Assembly: GCA_037957365.1 (NCBI GenBank)
Contig: JARHVA010008356.1
Coordinates: forward strand, 166,501 to 230,500
Length of the DNA stretch: 64,000 nucleotides
Origin: Torreya grandis
Lineage: Eukaryota > Streptophyta > Pinopsida > Cupressales > Taxaceae
Direction: 5' to 3'
Shown: positions 27,951 to 40,089 of the stretch, in pieces
Layout of the letters: each line of letters starts with the position of its first letter
Position numbering within the stretch: the first letter of the stretch is position 1
Position numbers and translations under genes: made by a program
The notes under the pieces: generated by a model
The model's database searches: none
The model's input: the letters and a program-made list of their open reading frames with translations, nothing else
What the model was told of the DNA's origin: nothing

Positions 27951-28974
27951 CATAGATTATACATGTTGATCTATAAGAATTCCACAAAAGACTTGATGTG
28001 AAAAATTATAGTACCATGACTAATCACCTGATCTAAATTAGATTACCTAAAATTTTTATCTTTCCTAATTCAATTTAGTGCTCTGATTAGGTGTTTGACT
28101 ATGAAAAGAACTATGACCCAAAGACTAAATAAATAAAATAAATCGAAGGGAATTTTATGGTTAAACTATATAAAACATCAATGGGGATGATGATCAAAAT
28201 ACAAATACATGATACATACACAAGAGTGATCACGATTCAAGGATAAAATTATAATGACAAAAGTTTTGAGAAAATTTGGTAGTGATTAATAAGTCATGGT
28301 TGAAGCAAAAAATAAATAGGGTTTCAAAAATCCCCAACAATTTATATAAATCTGATTTTAAATAAGACCTATAAAATATGATAACTCTTATAAATCATGT
28401 AGTGAAAAATGAGAACACCATGAAATCATATCCCTAGATGCTCATGCCTATGAATTTCATTTACAATGGGAATCAATTCATTAACTAAGGTGAAATGTTC
28501 AACTAGTTCTTTCATCAACAACTGATCATTATAAATTCAACGAAGTAGTTTTTCATGAATTTATATTTAGTATACTCATTGGCCTTTATATTTAGTAGTT
28601 TTTCATGGATCCTTTCTCATTACAATGTCAATAGTTACACTCAGGTGTATGAATATTATCCTAAAGTTACATTGTAATAGATCAAAAAACACTTTATAAG
28701 GGTCAATGATGCCTTCATGAGGATAATAGTCCAATCTCTAGATGAGGATTGGGGAAGATGAATATCTAATCAGGTGATGAACCTGATTAGATAGTATGAT
28801 AGCTATTTCATCAAATTCAAAAATTTCAAATATATCAAAGTTAGAGTATTTTAGGGATATAATTTGAAACTACCTAGGTTAACCAATAATAAAATCATAT
28901 TTATTAAATTATGCAAGTAATTGGTAGCATATCATAAATGCTACAAAGATAGACACATTCTAAGAATCACATTC
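27951..28974. other. Unassigned internal DNA left of the copia insertion
   Basis: No domain recognised. If 27053 starts the Gypsy-2 5' LTR, this is its leader region, split from the rest by the copia element. Confidence 0.35.
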
Positions 28975-28979
28975 ATAAT
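28975..28979. repeat. Copia target-site duplication, left (ATAAT)
   Basis: Identical to 32834-32838, right after the 3' LTR. The 5-bp length is standard for LTR element integrases. Confidence 0.9.
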
Positions 28980-29918
28980 TGTTAGGTTGTGGATCTAAAA
29001 GATTCACTGATGCAAGTAGGGAAGGAGGTTGCGAAGGGTTACGAAGTGTCATAGACACCGGTGTCGGTCAGGCCAATCAACATCGATAAGATCAGACAAG
29101 AAGGCAACTGATGTTGATCAGAATTCAGCCAGCGTCGGCACCCCTAGGTAGATAGGGACCGACGTCGGTCACCTGTGTGGTTTGAGCTGTGAGTATGTTA
29201 TGGGAAATTAGCTAACGAACCAAGTGTTTGCATGTCAAGAAATAATTTTAGACTAGAAGCTGGGGATCTAATTATTGTAATTAGGTGTCTAACTATTGTT
29301 TACATGAGATCTATTTAAGAGACTCATTGGTTGTATTATAAACTTGTGCTAGAGAGTAAGAGACCAAGAATATAAGTTCCTTCTGTGTGTGAGGTGAGCA
29401 TGGTGTGTTCCTCCTAGTGCCACAGTACCAAATGTGGGTGTTGGATTGGAGAATCAGTAGGGTTCTTCATGTATGTATGATCTTGGTCATTAGGTGAGCA
29501 TGGCTATGATAGGATATCTACATGGTAATTAAGATCGTTTGAGGTGCAGGTTGTTATAGGTTCAGGGGAGATCTACTTGAAGTATGTTTGTGTACTTGTG
29601 GAGTGCGTGGAGCACATGTGTAAGGTGAACACAAACTCTGTGTTTGAGTTGTGTGTTGGGACCTAAGAGAGAGAGCTTTGAGGGAATATTTATTGTTTAT
29701 GCCCTAGAGGTGTGGGAGCCCTAGAGGTGTGTAAGGAAGAAGAACTGTGGTAGCCTTCTTTGTTGTATTTCCTTCTGAAAGAGTTTTAATACAAGTTGTT
29801 TATTGTCTCTCATATCATGTGTTATTTTTGAATTCTAGTTACTTGTGTATTTTGGTTAATTTCCACATGTTAAGTTGCTTGGTAATCAATTGTGTGCTTC
29901 TGATTATTTATCCCAACA
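28980..29918 (+). repeat. Copia 5' LTR
   Basis: 939 bp, TGTTAGG...CCCAACA. Contains the palindrome ACCGACGTCGGT (29158-29169), a TATA-like ctatttaag near 29308 and a short local duplication around ccctagaggtgtg (29700-29730) that the 3' copy lacks. Confidence 0.93.
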
Positions 29919-29920
29919 CG

Positions 29921-29932
29921 TGGTATCAGAGC
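29921..29932 (+). promoter_or_regulatory. Primer-binding site for initiator tRNA-Met
   Basis: TGGTATCAGAGC two bases after the 5' LTR. This 12-mer is complementary to the 3' end of plant initiator tRNA-Met and is the usual primer of plant copia elements. Confidence 0.95.
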
Positions 29933-30008
29933 TAAGGTTACAGGGAGCAGGTTTTGTGTTTGGTTATAGGTCACTCTCAGGGGTTTCTAATTAAGTGGGA
30001 GTAGAGCA

Positions 30009-30557
30009 ATGGCAGATGAAAGTAAGCTAAGAATGGAGGAGTTAAAAAGAACAGATGGTCACTTACGGTCCTATGGAAAGAAAGAGTAGGTAAAAGAATA
30101 TTGTTGGTTGGTAGCAGATCAACATGAAGGAACTGAAGATGCAGATGTTGTAGGTGTTTTTGTGCATGATGCTTTGGGAGGTTTCTTGGATAAAGTTGAA
30201 TCTTGGATAATAGATTTTGTTTCCTCTTTCCATGCAGCCCCAGGGAGAGGAGCTGGTGAGCCTTGTCAGATTATTGGCAAAGGGGAAGTGAAGCTGAAAT
30301 TGCAAGCAGCCAACACATGGGTGTTGAAGGAGGTCATGCAGGTCCCAAGTTTGGAGATGTGGCTAATTTCTTTAGAAAGGTTGGGTGATGAGAGATTCTC
30401 AATAACTCTCATAGCAGATGCACTTGAATTATCTGGTGGTAAGAAAATAGGTACTCTTTATCTACTTGTTTATATTACTGATTCTTCTTCTATTGCAGAG
30501 ACGTGTCTTTGTAGGCTTGGTCACATGAGCAAGAAGGAGATGCATGTTCTTAAGTAG
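30009..30557 (+). pseudogene. Copia gag-protease fragment ending in GAG-pre-integrase
   Basis: ATG at 30009 (MADESKLRMEELKRTDG) meets an in-frame TAG at 30087-30089; the frame then stays open to 30557. WIIDFVSSFHAAPGRGAGEP stands where copia proteases have W-I-x-D-S-G-A-S-x-H, so the catalytic D-S-G is now DFV. EPCQIIGKGEVKLKL and VMQVPSLEMWLISLERLGDE are the next protease blocks. The end, CLCRLGHMSKKEMHVLK (30507-30554), is the GAG-pre-integrase domain, normally H-x-R-L-G-H. Most of gag, including the knuckle, is missing, so the gag start has been joined to protease by deletion. Confidence 0.85.
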
Positions 30558-30714
30558 AAGACAAATATATTTGATAGGCTTAAGAACTAGAAAGACTTGG
30601 TGTTTATGGAGGAGATGGTGGATAGAGACCAGTGTATGGGGCTGGATACTTCTGAGCAGGGCAGTTTAGACATGGGTTTTGATTCAAAGGAGCTTGCGGG
30701 TAAAAAGTCATCAC

Positions 30715-30905
30715 TCACAGGAAAACACAGGTATCGGCATTGGTCGGAGGACCGATGTTAGAATTAGGTAAGACCGATGTTGGTCATGAAAACTGACATC
30801 AATAGCAAGAGGACACCGACATCGGTAGGGTTGGTAGTCAAGATAGGTGCATGGAACCGACGTCGGTTGGATGCAGACTGTGTGGTGACTGAGGTCGGTC
30901 ACTGT
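30715..30905. repeat. Cluster of ACCGAYRTCGGT motifs inside copia
   Basis: In place of integrase this 190-bp stretch holds several copies of one motif: accgatgt (30773), accgacatcggt (30815-30826), accgacgtcggt (30856-30867) and gaggtcggtcac near 30890. The same palindrome occurs once in each LTR. GC content is clearly higher than in the surroundings. Confidence 0.7.
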
Positions 30906-31149
30906 AATGGATTTTAGGTGGATATCAAGCTATCAAGGAATCTCATACACCCATATGGAGGACTAAAGGTGGTAAGTAAGCCTCAAATTTGTTGTTCCTC
31001 TTCTTTATACTAGTTGCTGAGTGCAGAGCAGGAAGGATCCAGGAAACAGTGGGAGCATGGCAGGATTATGGTACAGAACCAAGCGGGAGACTTGGTAGGG
31101 TTGCCAGTAGGTATGAAATCACAGAGATGAATGGATACCTTAGTTGAAG

Positions 31150-31470
31150 AATAGAGAGAATAGACACATGAGATGGAAGACCAGGGCATATGGTCTTGAG
31201 GAAGCTGCAGGACAGTGGTACAGGTTTTGACAGGTGGATGACAAAGCATGACTTTAGTCAATGTCAAGGTAACTACTATGGTTTTTCTTACTAGGGGGAT
31301 GATGGTCATGACATTATCTTATTACTGTATGTGGATGGTATGTTTGCTAGTAGGTTTGTACATATAGGGTTTTGCTGAGCTAATGGTAAGATTAGTTTAG
31401 TGGTTTGCTATGAAGAATCTGGAGCAGTGAAATTCTTTGGCATGGGAGGCATGGGAGATCACAGGATGAT
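31150..31470 (+). pseudogene. Copia reverse transcriptase fragment
   Basis: Decayed blocks of copia RT: AYGLEEAAGQWYRF (usual L-Y-G-L-K-Q-A-P-R-Q-W-Y) near 31178, then DGHDIILLLYVDGMFAS near 31310-31352, where the catalytic Y-V-D-D reads YVDG. An M-K-N-L block starts at 31410. The fingers and the preceding integrase are deleted, and there are frameshifts. Confidence 0.8.
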
Positions 31471-31719
31471 TTTATCTCTAGTGGGAGCTAATGTGAATCA
31501 GGTGTTGGTGAGGTTCATTACGCAGGATGCAAAGCCAGAGCACACTAAGGGCTAGACAATTCAGTGTTTAGAATCACATGAGGTCTAGTATAGGCCTGAG
31601 TTTGCCCAAGCAGTGGGAGCTATCAGAGAGTTAGGAGCCAATTTAGAGAAGTGGGTTCTCAGGGATGTGAGAGGGACCAGTAGTAGGGATTCATCCTATT
31701 CAAGGTTAGGACTTCACTA

Positions 31720-31810
31720 CATGGGTTTGTAGGTTTGGATGTGGTAGGTTACTCAGATGACAGGAGGTACACAACAGGTTATGTGGTGGGTTGTCTTCAG
31801 GATTGAGCTT
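31720..31810 (+). pseudogene. Copia RNase H fragment
   Basis: Reads GLDVVGYSDDRRYTTGYVVG, matching the start of the copia RNase H, where the usual S-D-A-D-W-A-G segment has been shortened. The rest of the domain, up to the polypurine tract at 31881, is not recognisable. Confidence 0.75.
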
Positions 31811-31880
31811 GAAGAGGGATATAAGCTAGGAAACAAATTAGATGAGGTATAGGTATAGGTACAGTACAACTATTTATCTC

Positions 31881-31892
31881 GAAGTGGGAGAT
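31881..31892 (+). promoter_or_regulatory. Copia polypurine tract
   Basis: GAAGTGGGAGAT directly before the 3' LTR start at 31893. This is the common plant copia plus-strand primer. Confidence 0.88.
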
Positions 31893-32833
31893 TGTTAGGT
31901 TATGGAGCTAAAATCTTCACTAATGTAAGCAGGGAAGGAGGTTGTAAAGGGTTGCGGAGTGTCACAGACACTGGCGTTGGTCAAGCCAACTGACGTTAGC
32001 AGGATCAGACAAGAAGGCAATTGATGCCGGTCAGAAGTTGGCTAGCGTCAGCACCCCCAAGTAGGCAGGGACCGACGTCGGTCACCTGTGTGGTTCGAGC
32101 TGTGAGTATGTTATGGGCAATTAGCTAACGAACCAAGTGTTTGCATGTCAAGAACCAATTTTAGACTAGAAGCTACGGATGTAATTATTGTAATTAGGTG
32201 TCTAATTATTGTTTGCATGAGATCTATTTAAGAGACTCATTGGTTGTATTGTAAACTTGTGCTAGAGAGTAAGGGAGCAAGAATATAAGCTCCTTCTATG
32301 TGTGAGGTGAGCATGGTGTGTTCCTCCTAGTGCCATAGTACCAAGTGTGGGTGCTGGATTGAAGAATCAGCAGGGTTCTTCATGTATAAATGATCTTGGT
32401 CATCAGGTGAGCATGGCTATGATAGGAGATCTGCATGGTAAGTAAGATCATTTGAGGTGCAGGTTGTTGCAGGTTCAGGGGAGATCTACTTGAAGTACAT
32501 TTGTGTACTTATGGAGTGCGTGGAGCACTTGTGGAGTGCGTGGACCATAGGTGTAAGGTGAACACCAACTCTGTGTTTGAGTTGTGTGTTGGGACCTAAG
32601 AGAGAGAGCTTTGAGGGAAGATTTACTGTTTATGCCCTAGAGGTGTGTAAGGAAGAAGAACTGTGGCAGCCTTCTTTGTTGTATTTCCTTCTGAAAGAGT
32701 TTTAATACAAGTTGTGTATTGTCTCTCATATCATGTGTTATTTTTGAATTCTAGTTACTTGTGTATTCTAGTTAATTTCCGCATGTAAGTTGCTTGGTAA
32801 TCAATTGTGTGCTTCCGGTTATTTATCCAAACA
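31893..32833 (+). repeat. Copia 3' LTR
   Basis: 941 bp, TGTTAGG...CAAACA, highly similar to the 5' LTR through its whole length. Differences are mostly transitions plus a short extra copy of tggagtgcgtgga near 32513-32545. The palindrome ACCGACGTCGGT is at 32071-32082. Confidence 0.93.
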
Positions 32834-32838
32834 ATAAT
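32834..32838. repeat. Copia target-site duplication, right (ATAAT)
   Basis: Matches the five bases left of the 5' LTR. Confidence 0.9.
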
Positions 32839-33868
32839 CTCTTTGGGACTTTTTTAATGAAATAATATAGTCAATTCTCAAGACATTGAGTCTGTAATTT
32901 CTTAATTTAATTTAATTTTATATACCATCCAATCATTTTTTGACATCAAGATATTTATCTAAAAAAACCTCGACATTGGTTCTTCTTATGATCAAGTACC
33001 ACACCTAGAGGATTTATGGGTAAATTGATCTAAAGAATATGAGGTGATTAGATGTGATTAGATCCATATGAATTTGTATCAAATTAGGATATCATAGATA
33101 AATGGGTTATATATAATATGATAGATGACAAAATTGATCTTATATATCCCATGTATGGCAAAGAAGTTATTGCTTCCCTATTTCATAATATCAATTAATT
33201 AGTCAAATAACTTTAATATCTATAGACATAAACCAAAAATGTGTTATACTAATCCAAAAAATGTTTAAATAATAAATTTTTATAATTTAGTGGAGTAGGT
33301 GACTCTAAGAGATCACAAACCTCATCCCCTTAAAAATAAGAACCTATGAATACTTCAAGGAGCCACAATAAGGGTAGTGATAATTTTATGATTCAGACAT
33401 CTAAATATTCAAGCTCTAATGATGGGGATGATGAATATTCAAAATAGATAAATCCACTAAAAAAAAAATAGGGTGAGCCATGTTCTAGGTAGAAATCTAA
33501 AGTCCAAGAAATATGGTATGCTGCAATCCTCCTCCCCTGTTAGTGATCCTTCTATTTTGATCCCCAATACTACAATAGTATCTTGATTATATTCAAGGAT
33601 AATATAAATATTATAATGGAATTGATTTAAATCCTATCCTCCATCTACTCAACCTCCTCTAGAGGCTTCACCTCCAAATCAACCTACACCACCACCTTCT
33701 GATACTCAGATGACTATTTTTTTGTGAAATGTCATTTTAATGGATATAACATGTGATGAAGAAAAAGAGGAGGGTGGTGGAGTAATAAATATAATAATTT
33801 TATGTGGTTTTTAATCTTATGTATAATCTTCCTCCTAATAAATCAAAAACCACATATAAGTTGGTCAT
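32839..33868. other. AT-rich DNA between copia and Gypsy-2 ORFs
   Basis: No domain recognised. Probably the continuation of the 27951-28974 leader, cut by the copia insertion. Confidence 0.35.
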
Positions 33869-33869
33869 A

Positions 33870-33966
33870 GATCCCTTAAGATCTCAATTTGTGGAGAATA
33901 TTGATCTCAATGTAGACAAAATGAAGAATAAATGACTACAAGTGACTATAATGTCAAAATAATATC

Positions 33967-34048
<82 letters not shown>

Positions 34049-34780
34049 TAAGTGATGTTCATAACCTACTTAAAACCACTACAATAATGATCAAAATATT
34101 GAAACATGATGAACTCAGTCAAGAGAAGCTGAAGGATAAAATTAACTAACTGGTTGGATACATCAACTACCTCCTCAATTCATTTACCAAGCATGCAACA
34201 CCTCAAGTGGATGCCCCTTATCAAGTTATTGAGATCAAAAAATAATCCATTACCACCATTAACAATTCTAAATAATATGGTAAAATTATATGGGGTTATT
34301 GATATTGAAATCATCAATATCAATCAATAAATAAAATCTCATGATTGTCAATTGGATTTTTGGGTGAGTGTGAAGGGAGATATTCATGGAATTATTGAAT
34401 TTAGAACCTATGATATTGTCAAATCCAAAATATTTAACAAAATTCAAGACACCACTTCCTAAAAGTGGCTAGAATGCATTCCCTAAAAATTAAAATCTTG
34501 AAATAATAAATAAATGTAGGAATATGTCAGTATTGGAAGAGATAAACATAAAGTGCTCTCTTAAAATATAGATGAAGTATATTATGAATTGATCAAAAAA
34601 TATATAGTCATCCTACACACCATGAATGAAATGAAGATTTAGTTCAAGAAGCTGATCCAAGAGAAGTTATCCAAATAAAATTCCTTTAATGTCACCTCCA
34701 TGACCATGCTTAGTGAAATTCACGTTTCACTAGAAGAAATGAATAATCAATTAACTAAAATTTAATAATTTCCAAAAGAT
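33870..34780 (+). pseudogene. Unrecognised decayed ORF, Gypsy-2 leader or gag N-terminus
   Basis: Plus-strand reads SQFVENIDLNVDKMKNK before the AC repeat and, after it, LLKTTTIMIKILKHDELSQE, EKLKDKIN, LVGYINYLLNSFTKHATPQV and VSLEEMNNQLTK. The helical, charged character suggests a coiled coil. Stops are mostly TAA or TAG at likely Gln sites. It precedes the gag capsid region by about 1.3 kb and may be an extra ORF or the N-terminal part of gag. Family unknown. Confidence 0.4.
33969..34047. repeat. (AC)n microsatellite
   Basis: 79 bp of uninterrupted AC dinucleotides inside the decayed ORF at 33870-34780. Confidence 0.97.
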
Positions 34781-36120
34781 AAGTTTTTTTATTTTAAAAT
34801 GTGTTTAATATGTGCAATCATGTGGTCGTACCAAAGGTCAATGATAATAATGTACTTATGAATAAATTTAGAAAATTTAAAGTTTCTCAAGATAAAAAGT
34901 AGGTAAAAAGTTATAGAACTACCCTAGGTTCTTCATCACCAACCATCACTTCAAAGAAAACTTCCCAGGGAATCTATAGGTTTTTATTTGTATTTTTTCC
35001 TTGTATAAATTTTAGAATAGAGAAATATAGAGTAAGACAAAAATTATAATACCAAAGGTCACTTGCAATGTGAAGGGTCAACCCATTCCCTCCTATCATT
35101 AAAAATAGGGAAAATGGAAATTTTAAAAGGGATTTTTTATGTTGAAAATGATTGAGTCTTAAAATTAAGGAGAAATAAACTTTGTTTTCATTTTCAATCA
35201 ATAACCCAAGGAAATTAAGAAAATTGTGTCTTATTTTTATTCACATGTATGTATTTTTATTATGATAATGCATGTCTCATTGTTCTACCTGATAATTATG
35301 TTTGATTTCATTTATTTACATTAAATACTTTCCTATTATGTGTTCTAATTAAACATGCATTTTATCATTCATGTTTAATTATTCACCTTGATTTATTTTT
35401 CTTCATAGTTAAATGTTTAAACCCCCCCTCCTAGTCAACTTTTAAATATCATAAATGCACTTAGTTTAGTTTTTATTATTTATGATAAAGGGAAAAACCC
35501 ACCCTAATAGAGAAAAAACTTTTATTCTCCTTCGCTATTATTAAAACTCATATTTTCCATGGGTACCAAATATTTCACTATTAATTTTGGGAAGCCACCA
35601 TGGTGGACATTCTTTCCTTTTTTTATGAAACCCACAACATTCAATTTTAGTCACTTGCATGACTATCCATAGAAATCAAAACTCAATAAAATAAAATATA
35701 GATTATACAAAAGCTTCATAAGTAAATATCTCTTATTATATATGAAATTTCACCTAGGATAATAGAGTAAATAATTCCCATTTTTAAAGAGCTATAATTG
35801 TGTAAGACAAAGAAGAAAAACATGTTAGTTTTGTTTAGAGAGGTTTGACATTAATTGGTGGAACAATAGTAATCAAAATGATATATAAATATCCTTAAAA
35901 TATCTTGACATTGTGGTTGATAAAAGGTACACAAGGTCTAGTAAACATAAATGATTTTTTAACCCATTATTTGATTTAAAGAATAGTTTAATTTCAAACA
36001 CTCTCTTGAGTGGATGAAAAAGGTACAACCTATAAAAAAACATTGGCATTACCTAATATATTGGTATAAATAAAATAAAATTTTCATAACATGGTTGTTA
36101 ATGTATCATGGGGTGCTCAT
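34781..36120. other. Unassigned Gypsy-2 internal DNA
   Basis: AT-rich, no clear coding blocks before the gag capsid region. Confidence 0.35.
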
Positions 36121-36540
36121 ATTATCCCATTGGATTTAACTGCTCACCTTCATCAACTACCAAAATGTTGAAGGAATAATTTCCCAAAGTTTATTGGTGA
36201 TGGTAAGCAACATCCTAATGAACATAAAAATAATTTATTCTCTTCCTATGGTATTATTATTTTAGAACATGAATATGTATCAGTGAGGTTTTTCATGGAA
36301 AATTTGGTCGAGGGAGTCATAAATTGATTTTATCACTTTCATTCTAAATTGGCAAATGATCAGAATCATATTTGAAGAAATATTTAAAACTACTAAGGAT
36401 GAACATTCTCTATTGGAAAATTTATGTCTAGAATCATATGAACCCATGAGATATTTCATTTCTTGATTTAATAAGTCAGTGCATAAAATACCAATTATTA
36501 GCATGCCTTCAATACAAAATTAGAAGTTATTCCTTTTTAA
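36121..36540 (+). pseudogene. Gypsy-2 gag capsid remnant
   Basis: NFPKFIGDGKQHPNEHKNN at about 36179-36234, then GIIILEHEYVSVRFFMENLV and a W-F/F-Y-H-F block. This is the Retrotrans_gag pattern of Ty3/gypsy elements (P-x-F-x-G-x-G-D-P-x-x-H ... A-x-x-W). The match ends near 36540, where stops become dense. Confidence 0.7.
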
Positions 36541-37539
36541 TACATTAGCAACTAAAGTAAGATTCTTCCTCAAGAGAACCATCAAAAAAATATATCATCC
36601 ACACAAACCCAATCCATGAAAATCAAAGATGATATGGTCATGGCTGGGAAACATAAAAGGACTCTTTGAAGAGTAAATAATAGAATTCAAGAGACCCTTT
36701 GGTTTAACTATTGTAAAATGACATCTTAGCTTTGAATAATCAGATTCTTCAATATCATAATACTCCATACAAGAACATAGCTAAGTGACCATTTATCCCC
36801 TAATCATAGAAACATACATCCCAGGTTACCTCCTCTAAGTCCTCAACTAGTTATTAAAGTAACCCTTATTTTTATTCATTATGCATGATTTTTTCACACC
36901 ACCAATGATAATGCCAATTCTTACTACCTAGAAATGGCTATAAATTTGAAACTTGTACCATTAAATAACCACTTATAGAAGGTGTTTTGGATACATCTGA
37001 TCCTAAAATTTAGGAAATTGATGGTAACTCCACTATGGTTTATTTTGAATATGAACCTTAAGGTGATGAATATGATAAAAACATGGAGAATATGAATAGT
37101 CATTCATATTTTTTATTCACCCTAGCTCATAACTAGAAGATGAAATCTTATGAAAAGAGTAAAGGGGTTAATAATAAAAAATATAAGGAAGCCCCCAAGG
37201 TTATAACTGATCCCATGCTTTTATTAATAGAGGCACCCATTTTCCAAATTTATCAAAATATATACATCTGGAGAGGTTAAGAATTCCTTTGTATTTTAAT
37301 GTTTATATCAATTAAGAACTTACCAATTCTTCATTTGATATAATTAATCATATGAACAAGACTGAGTTTTGGATTTCTAAAACTCAATACATTAGGTTGA
37401 ATACTGATCAACTCGATAAACTAATCAAGTTCATGGAAGGAGGAAGTTAGAATACACCTTCTCATGGGGAACATATCAAAATTGATGATTCTAACTTAAA
37501 AAATAATGTAGTTATTTTTTATAAAGTAAATAAAGGCCT

Positions 37540-37920
37540 AAAACTTTCTACGTGTCACTATTTATTGGTGGCTTTAAGTTAACCAATTACATAATTGACT
37601 CAAGAACCTCAGATAACATAATTTTATCCAAATTTACATATGAATTGGTTATGAATTTCATTATAACTTTTGGTCACTACTTTAATATGAAAGTGAAGCA
37701 TGTTCTATTGATTGGACAAATAAAAGATACACAAGTTTCCCTAACCAATTTTACTTTAAAGAGGGTTAAAATGACCATACTAGTGGAATATGTCCCTCCT
37801 CACTATGGAATTATTTTAATCTGATACTTCTATAAATATCTTAGAGGTGAAAACAAGTTAGATTGGACACATTTTTCAATCTCAATGAAAGGAACCAATG
37901 AGAAATTACTTATAGAAAAA
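37540..37920 (+). pseudogene. Gypsy-2 aspartic protease remnant
   Basis: A 90-codon frame (37552-37824) reads LFIGGFKLTNYIIDSRTSDN, placing IIDSRTSDN where the catalytic D-S-G-A-S-x-N belongs, with Gly changed to Arg. VEYVPPHYGIILI corresponds to the D-L-P-P-x-F-G-I block near the C-terminus. It would have processed the polyprotein; the active-site change and nearby stops argue it is dead. Confidence 0.7.
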
Positions 37921-39109
37921 AATCCAATAATTTAGTGTAGAAATTATATGTTCCTCAGTTACACATGTATGAAAAAATAGGCCTCGTTAACTACATGATG
38001 ATGATTGAAAAAGATAACTTCCTAAACTTTTGGGAGGTAATCCCAATGACATTTAGACCTTATAATTTGATAAAAGTTATTTAACTTCAAGTTTAGGCAC
38101 TGGCATGGTTTTGATTTCTCATGAATATGAATTAATTATTTTTTCTTATAATCTCTAGTTTAAATTTAGTATAAATACTACTGAATCTGAGGCCTTACTT
38201 TTAGGACTATAGGTAATAGTCCTAAAAGGGGATTTATAATCTCAAATCTTAAGGAGATATTGAACTAGATTTCAAATAGATACCTTGTCAATATAAAGTA
38301 AAAAATGATATACTAAAACATTAGATAAATAGGGTTTTGGACTATATCAAATATTTATAATATTTTAACATTAATTTTGTCCCAAGAAAATAAAACTCTA
38401 AAGTTGAAACTCTAGCCATATATGTGCATTTATCGATTCCTCATCTAGAAATTTGTAAGGACTAATATATCATGTAAATGGTATACCATCCTAGTGTTCT
38501 ATATAATTATGATCATTATCAAGATGATGATAAAATTATTGATTTATTAAAGAAAAAGGATAAATTTAGAAATATATATTTCAGAGGAAGTCTAGTATCC
38601 TATAGATAATCTTCTATTCTAGAATAAAAAGATGCATAAATGTTGGAATCATTTGATAAGGAATATAATTGATTAGATAATAAGGTCATCTAACCAAAAT
38701 GAAATAAGATCCCAAAATGTCTACCCTCCCTTGAATAAAATTCTAATAAACATGATAGGTACATAAAGTAGAATATCTTTGAGGATCACCTACGTATGAA
38801 ATGAACATATGTACAGAGGAAGAACCATGATATGTTAATATTAGAAAATGTTTCTCCAAGGAAGAGTGTAAAAAATTTATTTATATTTTAAAATTATATA
38901 GGGGCATTTTTTCTTCGTGCTATGTAGATATTAATTATTTTAGACATAACCTTATGTAGTATAGTATTTCATTGAAACCTAGATTTAAACATTTCAACTA
39001 CAAGTTATGGCATTACAACACTAATATTTATGGCACAATATATGAATATATCATTAAGATATTGGATTTCGTAATTATATTTTCTATCCACCATTCCACT
39101 TAGGTTGAT

Positions 39110-39990
39110 AGTATTGTACATGTAAAAAAGAAGAATGGATAAGTAAGAATTTATGTATTTTTCCCAATCTTAATCAGGCTATATTCAAATATAATTACCC
39201 CCTATCAATCATGGATCAAGTCCTACAAGATTTCATAGGGTCTAAAATTATGTCTAGGTTAGATGTATTTTAAGGATATAATTAGGTTGAAGTTTCTATA
39301 GAATATCTATATAAGACAAAGTTCAACACCCAGTGTGCAAACTTTAAATACAAGAGGATACCCTTTAGTATCATTAATGAAAGATCTACATTTCATAGAG
39401 AAATGGATTTAACACTCAATGACATGAAGAATAATATAATAGTACTCTACCTTGATGATCTTGTAGTGTTTTCAAATAAAAGGGGAGATCATTTTTAACA
39501 CATGAATATGGTTGTTAAAATATGTTAAACTCAAGGGATATCTCTTAATCCAAAAATTCTATATTTATCATAACTGAAAGTAAACTCTTGGGACATATAG
39601 CTTCCAAACAAGGTACTAATATTGGTCTTGAAATAATAAATAAATTCAACAACTATCCTTACCTATCGATAAACCTATCATGTATTCATTCTTTAGAAAG
39701 GTCAACATTATTATAATATTTGTCCTCAACTTTTATAAACTCACTAGACACATTATGTAGATGATGCATGTAAATAAATATTTTTTATGGAAACAATATT
39801 TCCTTGATATTAATGAAGCTATTGATAAAACACCAAACTTGACCTATATATATTTTCAAAAAGACTTAATTTCATATTGATATTCTTTTAAATATACATT
39901 GTCCACCTATAGTAAAACAAATATTGGATTAAATACCTAATTATTTTCATTATTTTTAGTATAAAGGAACATTAAATAATGTATTAATTC
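39110..39990 (+). pseudogene. Gypsy-2 reverse transcriptase and start of RNase H
   Basis: VKKKNG-stop-VRIYVFFPNLNQA corresponds to the R-K-K-D-G-x-x-R-x-C-x-D-Y-R-x-L-N block. YPLSIMDQVLQDFIGSKIMS and SRLDVF lead to the palm; NNIIVLYLDDLVVFSNK (about 39433-39483) keeps both catalytic Asp. A decayed RNase H beginning (EAIDKTPNLTYI) follows at 39818. Stops are common. Confidence 0.8.
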
Positions 39991-40089
39991 ATTGTAAAAA
40001 ATGCATGTCTTAGTCAAGGTAGTAAAAAAATTTAGGTTATACATTTTGAATTCTCGTATAATCATAATGGTCCTAGACTCAATAGTCAA

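Larger units (their letters stand above)
28980..32833 (+). mobile_element. Ty1/copia LTR retrotransposon, internally deleted
   Basis: Both LTRs (28980-29918, 31893-32833) are complete and begin TGTTAGG and end AACA. The target duplication ATAAT is perfect (28975-28979, 32834-32838). A tRNA-Met primer site follows the 5' LTR and a polypurine tract precedes the 3' LTR. The interior is under 2 kb, against about 4 kb or more in autonomous copia elements, and keeps only fragments of protease, RT and RNase H. By its close LTRs it is among the youngest insertions here, but it cannot move on its own. Confidence 0.95.

Noticed and set aside
30063..30305. 80-codon minus-strand ORF
   Set aside because: Antisense of the clear copia gag-protease frame.
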